NCBI RefSeq assembly: GCF_004402695.1
Contig: NZ_SOFL01000033.1
Coordinates: 94,028-158,027, forward strand
Source of the DNA: Cryobacterium adonitolivorans
Lineage (GTDB): Bacteria > Actinomycetota > Actinomycetes > Actinomycetales > Microbacteriaceae
Reading direction: 5' to 3'
DNA: 64,000 bases
Within the stretch, counting starts at the first letter, position 1, and every line of letters starts with the position of its first letter. Shown in pieces: positions 43,592 through 52,495 of the stretch. The notes under the pieces are model-generated. The model worked only from the letters and a program-made list of their open reading frames with translations. It was not told the DNA's origin and did no database searches. The translations under genes were made by a program, and so were the position numbers.

Positions 43592-44455
43592 GTGAACGAG
43601 GAATGCATCCACGGACTGGACGGGGAGCTGTGCGCCCTGTGTTTCCCACCCGCCGCCCCCGTCGCACCGACCGTACCCGCTGCCCGCGCCCCGCGTGCCA
43701 GCCGAGCACGCACCCCCGAGGCTCCGACGGCGCTGCGCACCATCGTCGCCCCGATCACCACGGGCACCGCCCGGACCAAGCGCCACGACGACAAGGTCGG
43801 TGAGCAGCGCATCTACCACCTCACCCACATCCGCAACCTGCCCGGCATTCTCGCCACCGGCCGGCTGCTGGCCGACACCAGTGCCGACTGGGCCGACCGT
43901 CCCGTCGTCGACATCTCGTCGCCCGAGAACCGCAACGCCCGCCGTGACGCCCGTGTCTCCGGCGCCGACAGCCTCGCCGTCGCCGATCACGTGCCGTTCT
44001 TCCTCTCGCCCAACGCCCTGGTCTGGGAGAACATCCGCGCGCAGTCCCTCGACCCGCGCCTGTCCGACGATGCCCACGGCGCGGCCGCGTACGACTTCGT
44101 GATCCTCGTCTCGACGGTCAAGAAGGTGCTCGACGCGCAGGCCGCCGCCGCCGCCGCGTCGGCCAGCCACTTCGCCGTGACAGATGGCGACGCCGCGTTC
44201 GCTGCCACCCGCTTCGGCTCCACGGCCGACTCGGCCGACCGGATGCTGCAGACGCTCCGCGCCGACCTCGACTCCGACGCAATCCTCAAGGCCGAGCTGC
44301 TCGTGCCCGGCGAGGTTCCGTTCGGCCTGATCACCCTGATCGGTGTGGCCAACGACCGGGTGCGGGATGCGGTCAAGCCGATCCTCGCCACCCTGAGCCA
44401 CAAGCCCAAGGTCGCCGTGTACCCGCCGTGGTTCCACCCCACCGAAGAGCTCTGA
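43592..44455 (+). CDS. DarT-like (DUF4433) ADP-ribosyltransferase with Cys/His N-terminus
   Basis: 287-aa protein. Residues 1-20 hold a compact Cys/His motif, C5-H7-(x6)-C14-x2-C17, likely a small zinc knuckle, followed by a Pro/Ala-rich linker to ~residue 60. The rest matches DarT: RIYHLTHIRNLPGILATGRL, VPFFLSPNALVWENIR (the VPFY-like block), and AELLVPGEVPFGLI with the Glu at the place of the catalytic Glu of DarT (~residue 235). DarT enzymes ADP-ribosylate thymidine in single-stranded DNA, using NAD+. No DarG macrodomain gene is adjacent; neighbours are DedA and MOSC. GTG 43592 has AAAGG upstream. It may be an active toxin, a repurposed nucleic-acid enzyme, or an inactivated one. Confidence 0.78.
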   Translation: MNEECIHGLDGELCALCFPPAAPVAPTVPAARAPRASRARTPEAPTALRTIVAPITTGTARTKRHDDKVGEQRIYHLTHIRNLPGILATGRLLADTSADWADRPVVDISSPENRNARRDARVSGADSLAVADHVPFFLSPNALVWENIRAQSLDPRLSDDAHGAAAYDFVILVSTVKKVLDAQAAAAAASASHFAVTDGDAAFAATRFGSTADSADRMLQTLRADLDSDAILKAELLVPGEVPFGLITLIGVANDRVRDAVKPILATLSHKPKVAVYPPWFHPTEEL

Positions 44456-44564
44456 CCCCATCGGCGCGGCGTGACCCTCGAGTCGCCGCACAAGTCCCTG
44501 TAGCGGATGCTGAAGGGGCGCTTTCCAGCAATTCGGCAACTCGGCGTCGAGCCTGCACGTTGAG

Positions 44565-45158
44565 TCAGACGACGCCCAGGGGCAGCGGCTCACCGGCCGG
44601 CAGCTCCACGCGCAGTTCGGCGCCGGAGGCCACAGTGCCGTCGGCGACGACGATGCCCATGATGCCGGCCCTGCGCACGATCCGGCCCGCGTCATCCGTG
44701 TGCTTGAGCGTCTTCTTCAGGCCCGACCGGAACTTGTCGATCATCGAGCAGGGGTCGCGCATGCCTGTGACCTCGACCACGGCGTCGGAGCCGAGGTGCA
44801 GCCGGGTGCCCAGCGGCAGGCCCAGCAGGTCGATGCCCGCGGTGGTGATGTTCTCGCCGAGCTGGCCGGGGGAGACGTCGAAACCCTCGGCCGCGAGCTC
44901 GGCCAGCAGCTCGGAGCCCACCAGATGCACCTGCGTGAGGTTCGCCCTGGCGGGGTCGGTGCGGATCAGGTAGCGGTGCTGGGTGGTGGCCCCGGCGTGG
45001 GAGTCGCCCTCGATGCCGTGCCCGGCGATCAGGCGGATGCTGGACACCACCGGCTTGCTGAACCGGTGCGTGTCGTCCCGGCTCACCGCCACGACCGTGC
45101 CGGTCTGCTGCCGTCTCGTGCCGACGTCCTGCTGGGCCGTGCCCGACTGCTCGCTCAT
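44565..45158 (-). CDS. MOSC domain protein
   Basis: 197-aa protein: GTVVAVSRDDTHRFSKPVVSSIRLIAGHGIEGDSHAGATTQHRYL, then FDVSPGQLGENITTAGIDLLGLPLGTRLHLG and VTGMRDPCSMIDKF, where the Cys is the expected sulfur-acceptor position of MOSC proteins. They move sulfur or act on molybdenum cofactor derivatives. ATG 45158 has GGAAGGATGG upstream. It follows the DUF4097 gene by 35 bases. The precise substrate is unknown. Confidence 0.88.
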   Translation of the reverse strand: MSEQSGTAQQDVGTRRQQTGTVVAVSRDDTHRFSKPVVSSIRLIAGHGIEGDSHAGATTQHRYLIRTDPARANLTQVHLVGSELLAELAAEGFDVSPGQLGENITTAGIDLLGLPLGTRLHLGSDAVVEVTGMRDPCSMIDKFRSGLKKTLKHTDDAGRIVRRAGIMGIVVADGTVASGAELRVELPAGEPLPLGVV

Positions 45159-45193
45159 GCCGCCATCCTTCCAGATCCGGCCGGGCAATCTCA

Positions 45194-46018
45194 CTACCGC
45201 ACGGCCTCGATGGTGATGCTGCCGTTGGTGGTCCGTGCGGTGATGGAGCGGCGCGACGTGCTGTCGGAGGGGACGGTGTCATCGGTCACGGTGCCGTTGG
45301 TGGTCTGCGCGGTGATCCGGTAGGTGACGCCGCCCACGGGTACCCGCACGGTGATCTCCCCGTTCGTGCTGCCGGCGTCGATCGTCTCCGGGGCATCGAT
45401 GAACTGCAGGGCGACCGATCCGTTGGTGGTGGAGGTTGACACCGTCTTGGAGACGGCATCCGTCACCCGGATATTGCCGTTGGTGCTCTGCAGGTCGACC
45501 GGTCCCACGGTCCCGTCGGTCTCGACGGCGCCGTTGGTCGTTGTGAGGGTGACCCGGCCGGTGAGCCCGGATGCCGCGATGCGGCCGTTCTCGCCCGCAG
45601 CGGTGACCGGCAGCGCCTTGGGCAGTTGCACGGTCACGGTCACGGAGCACCTGGAGAAGAGCTGGGCCCTGCAGCCGCCGCGCACCTCGGTGACGCCGCC
45701 ATCGGTGCGGGCGGAGAGGGTGGGCTCGTTGCCGAAGTACGACCCTGTCATGCGCACGTGCACCTCGTCGTCGGCGCTTGGTTCAAGGATGATCGCGGCG
45801 TTGGGCAGTTTCACGCTCAGGCTGGTGCCCGGCGCGAGGTCGACGCTCTGATCCACCGGACCGCTCCGGCCCCACAGCGCGAACACGAACGCCGCGATGA
45901 GCAGGAGCAACCCCACGACCGGGATGAGGATGTACAGCAGGGTGCGCCACAGGGAGGTCGGATTCTTCCCGGTCGGCGGTGGCGGTGGCGACGACGGCAG
46001 TGCAGACGTGTCGGTCAT
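45194..46018 (-). CDS. DUF4097 family membrane-anchored beta-repeat protein
   Basis: 274-aa protein: Pro-rich start, one transmembrane helix (LLYILIPVVGLLLLIAAFVFALW), then an extracytoplasmic right-handed beta repeat with recurring TTNGxV/TTNGSI turns (LTTTNGAV, LQSTNGNIRV, TSTTNGSVAL, GSTNGEITV, QTTNGTVT, ARTTNGSITI). That is the DUF4097 signature. ATG 46018 has GGGAGCG upstream. Possibly surface-exposed adhesin-like or an anti-sigma-type sensor; unproven. Confidence 0.85.
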   Translation of the reverse strand: MTDTSALPSSPPPPPTGKNPTSLWRTLLYILIPVVGLLLLIAAFVFALWGRSGPVDQSVDLAPGTSLSVKLPNAAIILEPSADDEVHVRMTGSYFGNEPTLSARTDGGVTEVRGGCRAQLFSRCSVTVTVQLPKALPVTAAGENGRIAASGLTGRVTLTTTNGAVETDGTVGPVDLQSTNGNIRVTDAVSKTVSTSTTNGSVALQFIDAPETIDAGSTNGEITVRVPVGGVTYRITAQTTNGTVTDDTVPSDSTSRRSITARTTNGSITIEAVR

Positions 46019-46133
46019 GGCAGGCGCTCCCGGGTCGACGGCGCCGGGCGCGCCGAATCGGGTCGCGCGAGGCATCCGTGCTGGGGACGGTAGCAGGGTT
46101 GCGGGCGCCTCGATATGGCGCACCGGGACCGGG

Positions 46134-46343
46134 TCAGTGCTTGGTGATGTCCCTGCTGCGGTAGCGCAGCACGCGCGCGCGCACCGAGAGGATGCCGCCG
46201 AGCACGAGGGCACCGATCGCCACGGGAAGAAGCGTGGTGAACATGGCGTTGCCCGTGGCGGCGTTGAAGATCAAGAGGGCCACGGCGAAACCGCTGCAGG
46301 CGAACGCGGCGACGGTATAGGTGGTGAACGACCAGGATTTCAT
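46134..46343 (-). CDS. Small two-helix membrane protein
   Basis: 69-aa protein with two hydrophobic helices (YTVAAFACSGFAVALLIFN and FTTLLPVAIGALVLGGILSV) and a basic tail (RARVLRYRSRDITKH). ATG 46343 is taken; a TTG five codons upstream is possible. There is no clear promoter or ribosome-binding site. No family. Confidence 0.6.
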   Translation of the reverse strand: MKSWSFTTYTVAAFACSGFAVALLIFNAATGNAMFTTLLPVAIGALVLGGILSVRARVLRYRSRDITKH

Positions 46344-46493
46344 CAGGTAAGCATCCAATCTGCGGCAGCCGGCGTTCGGGCGCTGGCCTCACTCCACGGT
46401 ACCAGCGCGCCCCAGCCGGGGGGCCCGATGCTGTGTTCGCCACCCCGCGAACGTAGGCTGGATGTCTACCACCGATTCAGAGATAGGTCTGAC

Positions 46494-47234
46494 GTGAAGG
46501 TCATCAGCTACAACCTGCGTAAGAACAGCGCCAGCGGGGAACTCATTGCCCTGGCCGAAGAGTACGACCCCGACCTGCTGTGCCTGCAGGAGTGCGACAC
46601 GCTCGACCTGCCGGCCGAGGTCGGCCTGCTGCACCTGGCGGATTCAACCACCCGCAACCGGCTGGGCCTGGCCGTGTACTACCGGCGTGACCGGTTCACC
46701 GCGCAGAAGACCCAGACCTTCGCGCTCAAGAAGTCGCTGCACGACCTGGTGCTCACACCGGCGCACGAACGACTGATCGGCACCCGACTGTTCGACATGG
46801 CCGCGCAGCGTGAGCTCGTCGTGGCGTCGTTCCACGCCGCGCCGCTGACGGCGCTGAACTCGTTGCGGCGCAACCAGATCCGCTCGGCCCATGAGGAACT
46901 CGCCGTGCTCGGCCCCAATCTGCCGACCCTCATGGTGGGCGACTACAACTATCCGCTTTTCAAGAAGCACCTCAGCAGGGAGGTCAAGGAGTCCGGTTAC
47001 GACCTGACCCTGAGCGACAGCCGCACCTACACGCGGTACAAGTTCTTCCGCGGCCACTTCGACCTGGCCACCTCGGTGGGACTGACCATCGACAACGTCG
47101 AGACCCTGCCCCGCGGCACCTCCGACCACATGCCCATCCTGGTCACCTCGTCGTACACCGACGAGCCGACCGCCGCGGCCGAGCGTTCCCAGGAGGCCGC
47201 CTCGGCCCCGGTCGACGGCGAGTTCTCGATCTAG
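46494..47234 (+). CDS. Endonuclease/exonuclease/phosphatase family protein
   Basis: 246-aa protein of the EEP (DNase I-like) fold: VISYNLRKN (Asn), LLCLQECD (Glu), VVASFHAAPL (His-containing strand), LMVGDYNYPL (D-x-N) and GTSDHMPILV (Asp-His). All catalytic positions are present. Compared with relatives the core is compact, and a low-complexity 30-residue tail ends the protein. GTG 46494 has AGGT upstream, and a TAGGCT box at about 46454 is a candidate -10. Could act on DNA, RNA, phosphoinositide-like lipids or proteins. Confidence 0.85.
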   Translation: MKVISYNLRKNSASGELIALAEEYDPDLLCLQECDTLDLPAEVGLLHLADSTTRNRLGLAVYYRRDRFTAQKTQTFALKKSLHDLVLTPAHERLIGTRLFDMAAQRELVVASFHAAPLTALNSLRRNQIRSAHEELAVLGPNLPTLMVGDYNYPLFKKHLSREVKESGYDLTLSDSRTYTRYKFFRGHFDLATSVGLTIDNVETLPRGTSDHMPILVTSSYTDEPTAAAERSQEAASAPVDGEFSI

Positions 47235-47274
47235 CCGGCACCCGCCCACCCCGCCCGGCCGCCGGCCGGTCCAC

Positions 47275-47292
47275 TGCCGCGTTTTCGCGGCA
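47275..47292 (+). terminator. Perfect hairpin TGCCGCG-TTTT-CGCGGCA
   Basis: 7-bp stem with a T4 loop, 40 bases after the EEP gene's stop, in the 113-base gap before the exonuclease gene. Confidence 0.5.
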
Positions 47293-47347
47293 CACTCGAC
47301 CCTGCCCGCGGGTCTAGAGTCAGGCATAGATATTGCGAAGGAGCTCC

Positions 47348-48598
47348 ATGGCCGGTCCTGGTTTCGCCGTGATCGATTTCGAAACCACCGGCCTCATTCC
47401 CGCTCACAATGACAGGGTCATCGAGCTCGCCGTGGTGCACGTCAGCGATCGGGGCCTCATCGAAGGCCGCTGGGAGACGCTGGTCAACCCGGGCCGGGAC
47501 CTCGGCCGGCAGGACATCCACCGCATCCGCGCGGCCGATGTGCTCGACGCCCCCACCTTCGCCGAGATCGCCCCGCGGCTCGTCGAGCTGCTGCGCGGCC
47601 GCGTGGTGGTGGCGCACAACGCGAGCTTCGACATCCGTTTTCTGCTCGCCGAACTGAACCGGGCCGGCCGGGCGCTGCCCGCCGAGATCGTGAGCCTGTG
47701 CACCATGCAGCTGGCCCGCGACTTCCTGCCCGGCGCCGGGCGCTCCCTTGCCGACTGCTGCGCGGCCCTGGACATCGACCTCGACGGTGCGCACCGCGCC
47801 TCCGTTGACGCGCTCGCGACCGCCCGGCTACTCGCCGCGTACATCGAGGCTGCGGATGCGCCGGAGTTCTGGTTTGCGCACCTCACCGCGGCCGCCGCCC
47901 AGTCCTGGCCCGCCGGCGAGGACTCGGCGGTGGCGTGGTGCGCGCGCACGGTCTCGTCGCACCCGATGACCGCCGACTCCTTCCTCGAACGCATCACCAC
48001 CCGGTTGCCGGATGTGGCGGGCCCGGCCGAGTACGTCGACTACCTGGCCCTGCTGGACCGGTGCCTGCTCGACCGGGCGCTGTCGGTGCACGAGGCCCAG
48101 TCGTTGGTGCGGCTGGCCGGCGAACTCGGCCTTGGCCGGGCCACCTGCGAGGCGCTGCACCGGGAGTACTTCGCCGCCCTGACCACGCTCGCCTGGTCAG
48201 ACGGCATCCTCACCGGCGCTGAGCTCGCCGACCTCGTGAGCGTGGGTATGCTCCTTGGGCTACCCACCGAGACCATCGCGGCGGCGCTGGACGAGACCCG
48301 GCAGCAGACCCAGGCCCCGGCCGTCGCGGTGCCGGCCGGCCCCGGCTTAGTCCTGCTGGCCGGTGACCTCGTCGTGCTGACCGGAGAGATGAGCCGCACC
48401 CGCAGCGAGCTGGAGCGGGAGCTGCGCGAGACCGGCCTGGTGCCGTGGCGGGCGGTGACCAAAAAGGTCAAGCTGCTCGTGGCGGCCGACCCCGACTCGC
48501 TCTCCGGCAAGGCCCGCAAGGCCCGCGACTACGGCATCCCCATCGTCGACGAGGCCACCCTCGCCCGGTTGTCCGGCGCGCGCTTCGCCGGCGCCTGA
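47348..48598 (+). CDS. DnaQ-type 3'-5' exonuclease with C-terminal BRCT-like domain
   Basis: 416-aa protein. The N-terminal ~170 residues are a DEDDh exonuclease: VIDFETTG (D10, E12), VVAHNASFDIRFL (Asp) and HRASVDALATARLL (His, Asp). The middle part (SFLERITTRLPD to LGLPTETIAAALDE) is a helical TerB-like region with acidic positions (LAWSDGILTGAEL). The C-terminal ~80 residues (LAGDLVVLTGEMSRTRSELERELRETGLVPWRAVTKKVKLLVAADPDSLSGKARKARDYGIPIVDEATL) are BRCT-like. ATG 47348 has GAAGGAG 5 bases upstream. It resembles actinobacterial DNA polymerase III epsilon-like proteins; a repair or RNA/DNA trimming role is likely. Confidence 0.9.
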   Translation: MAGPGFAVIDFETTGLIPAHNDRVIELAVVHVSDRGLIEGRWETLVNPGRDLGRQDIHRIRAADVLDAPTFAEIAPRLVELLRGRVVVAHNASFDIRFLLAELNRAGRALPAEIVSLCTMQLARDFLPGAGRSLADCCAALDIDLDGAHRASVDALATARLLAAYIEAADAPEFWFAHLTAAAAQSWPAGEDSAVAWCARTVSSHPMTADSFLERITTRLPDVAGPAEYVDYLALLDRCLLDRALSVHEAQSLVRLAGELGLGRATCEALHREYFAALTTLAWSDGILTGAELADLVSVGMLLGLPTETIAAALDETRQQTQAPAVAVPAGPGLVLLAGDLVVLTGEMSRTRSELERELRETGLVPWRAVTKKVKLLVAADPDSLSGKARKARDYGIPIVDEATLARLSGARFAGA

Positions 48599-48627
48599 GC
48601 CGTTGGGTGTTGGCGGCGCAGGAATCG

Positions 48628-48918
48628 CTAGCTGCGTAACCGCAGCAGGTTGGTCCGCTCCGGATGCTTGCCGAACCATTTGGCCACGTACCAGCAGTCC
48701 GGTGACACGGCACGGGCGCTGGTCGCCTCCACGTCGTCCATCGCGAACTCCACAACCCGCCCGGCCAGGCCCTGCCCGCGGCGGCGGGGATCGGTGAAGG
48801 TGTGGTTGAACGACACCATGTCGCCCTGCACGACGTAGTCGGCCAGGGCGGCGAGTTCGCCGTCGATGTACAGGGCGTAGCGGGAGGCATCCGGTTCGTG
48901 CACGAGAACTGTGGTCAC
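48628..48918 (-). CDS. GNAT-type acetyltransferase, YjdJ/Acetyltransf_CG
   Basis: 96-aa short GNAT: LYIDGELAALADYVVQGDMVSFNHTFTDPRRRGQGLAGRVVEFAMDDV, with the acetyl-CoA loop RRRGQGLAG, and ending PDCWYVAKWFGKHPE. The size matches the small Acetyltransf_CG family. GTG 48918 is six bases after TACGCT, a leaderless start; the 24 upstream residues of the longer frame are rejected. The function of the family is poorly known. Confidence 0.85.
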   Translation of the reverse strand: MTTVLVHEPDASRYALYIDGELAALADYVVQGDMVSFNHTFTDPRRRGQGLAGRVVEFAMDDVEATSARAVSPDCWYVAKWFGKHPERTNLLRLRS

Positions 48919-48924
48919 CCGATA

Positions 48925-48930
48925 AGCGTA
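48925..48930 (-). promoter_or_regulatory. -10 box (TACGCT) six bases before a GTG
   Basis: TACGCT-N6-GTG on the minus strand, so probably a leaderless GTG start. Confidence 0.5.
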
Positions 48931-49014
48931 GACCGCCGCTCGTGCTGCGGGGAGCGGCCCGGTGTCGGTGGCCTCCGGTAACCTGACCACAACCCAGCAG
49001 GTGGAGGCGCCTTC

Positions 49015-52000
49015 GTGTTCTTGCTCGATTCGACCGCACAGTCAACCGTGATCTTCAGTGCGAGCGACCTCGGCTCGGCCGCGGGCTGTGAGTGGGCCGT
49101 GATGCGCAAGCTCGACGCCAAGCTCGGCCGCATCGATACCGTGCCGGACGAGGGCGACGCTATGCTGCGCCGGGCCGGCGCGCTCGGCGACGAGCACGAG
49201 CTGCGCTATCTCGAACGGCTGCGACTGAGCCGCGACGTGGTCGAGTTCGCTCGCCCGTCGATGCGGGACCTGCCGGAGGCGGCCGCCGCGACGGCGGAGC
49301 AATTCCGGGCCGGGGCCGACGTGCTCTTCCAGGCCACCTTCTTCGACGGCCGCTTCGTCGGGTTCGCCGACTTCATCATGCGCACCGAGGACGGCGCCTA
49401 CGAGGTCTACGACACCAAGCTGGCGCGCTCCGCGAAGATCACCGCGCTGCTGCAGGTGGCCGCGTACAGCGACCAGCTCGACAGGCTCGGCATCCGCACC
49501 GGCGAGCACGTGCACCTGCTGCTCGGCGACGGACGCACGAGCACGCACCGGTTGCGGGACATTCTCCCGGTCTACCGCAAGCGCCGCGCCCGGCTCGAAC
49601 GCCTGATTGACGAACGGATCGCCGACCCGGCGCCCACTCCGTGGGGCGACCCGCGATACGCGGCCTGCGGGCGCTGCGCGGCCTGCTCCGTGGAGGTGGA
49701 GGCGCACCGCGACGTGCTGCTCGTCGCCGGCATGCGACTCACCCAGCGCCGGCACTTGCGGGGCGCCGGCCTGACCACCATCGAGGCCCTCGCCGCGAGC
49801 GCCGGTCCGGTCGACGGTCTTGTAGACGCCACGGCCGTCGCCCTGCGCGCCCAGGCCAGGCTGCAGTTGCAGTCCAGCCAGCTCGCCGGCAGGCAGCCCG
49901 GCCACGCCGATGCCCCCGCGTTCGAGGTCTACAACGCGATCGCGCTCGGCGCCCTGCCCGAGCCCGACGCCGGCGACATCTTCTTCGACTTCGAGGGCGA
50001 CCCGCTCTACAGCGAGAGCGCCGCCGGCACCGATAGGCCGGAGTGGGGCCTGGACTACCTCTTCGGCCTGATCGAGAACGACGGCACTTTCCGTCCCTTC
50101 TGGGCGCACGACTACGCCGAGGAACGTCAGGCCCTGATCGACTTCCTGGCCTACGTGGCCGAGCGCCGCGCCCAGCATCCCGCCCTGCACATCTACCACT
50201 ACGCCGCCTACGAACGCACCCACCTGCTCTCGCTGGCCGCCCGGCACGGCGTGGGCGAAGACGCCGTCGACGACCTGCTCCGCGACAACGTGCTCGTTGA
50301 CCTCTACCCCGTGGTCAAGAAGAGCCTGCGGGTGGGCTCGCGCAGCTATTCGATCAAGAAGCTCGAACCGCTCTACATGGGCGACGAGCACCGCGAGGGC
50401 GTCGACAACGCCGCCGACTCCATCACCGAGTACGCCGACTCCCGCGACCTGTTCCGGGCCGGGCAGACGGATGCCGCCCAGGCCAAGCTCGACGCCATCG
50501 CCGACTACAACGAATACGACTGCCTCTCCACGCTGCGCCTGCGCGACTGGTTACTCGCCCGCGCCGACGAGGCCGGCATCCCGCGGGCGGCCGCCAGAGA
50601 CCTGGCGCTCGACATCCCGATGCGCGAGCCCAGCCCGGTCTACCTGGCCCTTGCGGCCGAGGTGGCGGATGCCGAACCCGGTGACCGCACGGCCGACCAG
50701 ACCGCGATCGCCCTGGCCTCCGCCGCCATCGACTACCACCGCCGGGAGGGCAAGAAGTTCTGGCAGGAGCACTTCGACAGGCTGCGTAACCCCGTCGACG
50801 AGTGGTCGGCCACCCGCGACGTGCTGATCGTGGCGGGGGCCACGGTCGAACGCGACTGGGAACTGGTGGGCCGCGACCGCAACCTGTCCAGGGTGCTGCG
50901 CATCGAGGGCGAGCCGGCGCCGGGAAGTTCGCTCAGGATCGGCCAGAAACCCTTCCTGCTCTACGACGCCCCATACCCTCCACTCGCACAGACCGGCGAG
51001 CCCGGCTCCCGGGTGGCGCACGAGCGCACCGAGATCACCGGGCTCGTCGATGAGGCCACCGGCGAAGAGGTGCTCTACGTCACCGAGAAGCTCGGCCGAG
51101 GGGGAGAGGCCTACGGCCAGCTGCCGATGGCGCTGACCCCGGCCACACCGCCGCCGCCCGGCACCCAGGTGCCGGCGATCGCGGAGTGGGGGCAGCGGGT
51201 GCTCGACGCGTTGCCGGCGATGCTGCCGGATGCGGCGCTGGACATTCTGCGGCGGCGGGCTCCTCGTCTGGTCCACCTCGACAAGCTCAGCACGGCGTCG
51301 ACAGGCTCGACCGACATCACCACGGCCATCCGCGACAGCCTGCTGAGCATCGACCGGTCGTACCTGGCGGTGCAGGGCCCGCCCGGCACCGGCAAGACCT
51401 ACACCGGCTCCCGGGTGATCGCCGAGCTCGTGCGCGACCACGGCTGGAAGATCGGCGTGGTCGCCCAGTCGCACGCTACCGTGGAGAACATGCTCAGCGC
51501 CGTGCTCAAGGCGGGACTCGCATCCGGGCAGGTAGGCAAGAAGGCCAAGGCGGGGGAGGAACCGCGGGAGAACGGCTGGACCGCGCTGGCGCCCAACCGC
51601 TTCACCGAGTTCACCGGGCAGGCCGGCGGCTTCGTGCTCGGCGGCACCGCCTGGGACTTCAGCAACGCCGTCCGTATCGAACCGGGCTCGCTCGACCTGC
51701 TGGTGATCGACGAGGCCGGCCAGTTCTCGCTGGCCAGCACCATCGCCTCCGCTGTCGCTGCCCGGCGCCTGCTTCTGCTCGGCGACCCGCAGCAGCTGCC
51801 GCAGGTGAGCCAGGGCTCGCATCCCGAGCCCGTTGACGTCTCGGCGCTCGGCTGGCTCACCGACGGGCACGATGTGCTCCCGGCCGAGTTCGGCTACTTC
51901 CTGGCCAAGAGCTGGCGCATGCACCCCGCGGTGTGTGCGCCGGTCTCCAGGCTCTCCTATGAGGGAAAGCTCGAATCCCAGGCCGCCGCCCGGCACCTCG

Positions 52001-52488
52001 ACGGCGTCGAACCCGGCCTGCATCCGCTGCCGGTGCCGCACACCCTCAACTCCACCTCGTCGCCAGAGGAGGCCGACGTCGTGGCCGGGCTGATCGGCTC
52101 GCTGCTCGGGCGCGCCTGGACCGTGAACGGCGCGAGCACCCCGCTTGGCCAGCATGATCTCATTGTCGTCGCCCCGTACAACGCGCAGGTCGAGGTGATC
52201 CGCCAGCGGCTGGCGCAGGGCGGCTGGCACGATGTGAGCGTGGGCACGGTCGACAAGTTCCAGGGCCGTGAGGCGGCCGTGGCGATAGTGTCGCTGGCCG
52301 CATCGAGCGCGGAGGAGGTGCCGCGTGGGCTCGAGTTCCTGCTGCTGGCCAACCGCCTCAACGTGGCCATCTCGCGCGCGCAGTGGGCGGCGTACCTGCT
52401 CTATTCGCCCGCTCTCACGGATGCCCTGCCCCACAACGCCGGCACTCTCGCGCAGCTGAGCGCCTTCATCGAGCTCGTCGAGGGCTAG
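49015..52488 (+). CDS. TM0106-type RecB-like nuclease / DNA2-like helicase
   Basis: 1157-aa protein. An N-terminal RecB-like PD-(D/E)XK region runs to ~260 (SASDLGSAAGCEWAVMRKLDAK; FVGFADFIMR...YEVYDTKLARSAK supplies the D...D-x-K). An RNase H-like exonuclease-type domain follows (DIFFDFEGDPL to IADYNEYDCLSTLRLRDWL, ~320-520). The C-terminus is an SF1B helicase: Walker A GPPGTGKTYTG (~789), LLVIDEAGQFSLA (~898), LLLGDPQQLPQVSQ, SWRMHPAVC, VDKFQGREAAVAIVS and NRLNVAISRAQW. GTG 49015 has GGAGG upstream. A dispersed repeat is inserted in frame at residues ~754-767, just before the helicase core. It probably processes DNA or RNA ends in repair or defence. Confidence 0.88.
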   Translation: MFLLDSTAQSTVIFSASDLGSAAGCEWAVMRKLDAKLGRIDTVPDEGDAMLRRAGALGDEHELRYLERLRLSRDVVEFARPSMRDLPEAAAATAEQFRAGADVLFQATFFDGRFVGFADFIMRTEDGAYEVYDTKLARSAKITALLQVAAYSDQLDRLGIRTGEHVHLLLGDGRTSTHRLRDILPVYRKRRARLERLIDERIADPAPTPWGDPRYAACGRCAACSVEVEAHRDVLLVAGMRLTQRRHLRGAGLTTIEALAASAGPVDGLVDATAVALRAQARLQLQSSQLAGRQPGHADAPAFEVYNAIALGALPEPDAGDIFFDFEGDPLYSESAAGTDRPEWGLDYLFGLIENDGTFRPFWAHDYAEERQALIDFLAYVAERRAQHPALHIYHYAAYERTHLLSLAARHGVGEDAVDDLLRDNVLVDLYPVVKKSLRVGSRSYSIKKLEPLYMGDEHREGVDNAADSITEYADSRDLFRAGQTDAAQAKLDAIADYNEYDCLSTLRLRDWLLARADEAGIPRAAARDLALDIPMREPSPVYLALAAEVADAEPGDRTADQTAIALASAAIDYHRREGKKFWQEHFDRLRNPVDEWSATRDVLIVAGATVERDWELVGRDRNLSRVLRIEGEPAPGSSLRIGQKPFLLYDAPYPPLAQTGEPGSRVAHERTEITGLVDEATGEEVLYVTEKLGRGGEAYGQLPMALTPATPPPPGTQVPAIAEWGQRVLDALPAMLPDAALDILRRRAPRLVHLDKLSTASTGSTDITTAIRDSLLSIDRSYLAVQGPPGTGKTYTGSRVIAELVRDHGWKIGVVAQSHATVENMLSAVLKAGLASGQVGKKAKAGEEPRENGWTALAPNRFTEFTGQAGGFVLGGTAWDFSNAVRIEPGSLDLLVIDEAGQFSLASTIASAVAARRLLLLGDPQQLPQVSQGSHPEPVDVSALGWLTDGHDVLPAEFGYFLAKSWRMHPAVCAPVSRLSYEGKLESQAAARHLDGVEPGLHPLPVPHTLNSTSSPEEADVVAGLIGSLLGRAWTVNGASTPLGQHDLIVVAPYNAQVEVIRQRLAQGGWHDVSVGTVDKFQGREAAVAIVSLAASSAEEVPRGLEFLLLANRLNVAISRAQWAAYLLYSPALTDALPHNAGTLAQLSAFIELVEG
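51276..51315 (-). repeat. Dispersed GGTCGAG...TGTCGA repeat inside the helicase gene
   Basis: On the minus strand it reads GTCGGTCGAGCCTGTCGACG, continuing CCGTGCTGAGCTTGTCGAGG. It matches 37 of 40 bases of the intergenic copy at 52496. It is in frame and encodes the low-complexity HLDKLSTASTGSTD segment between the nuclease part and the helicase core. Confidence 0.75.
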
Positions 52489-52495
52489 GGTTTTC

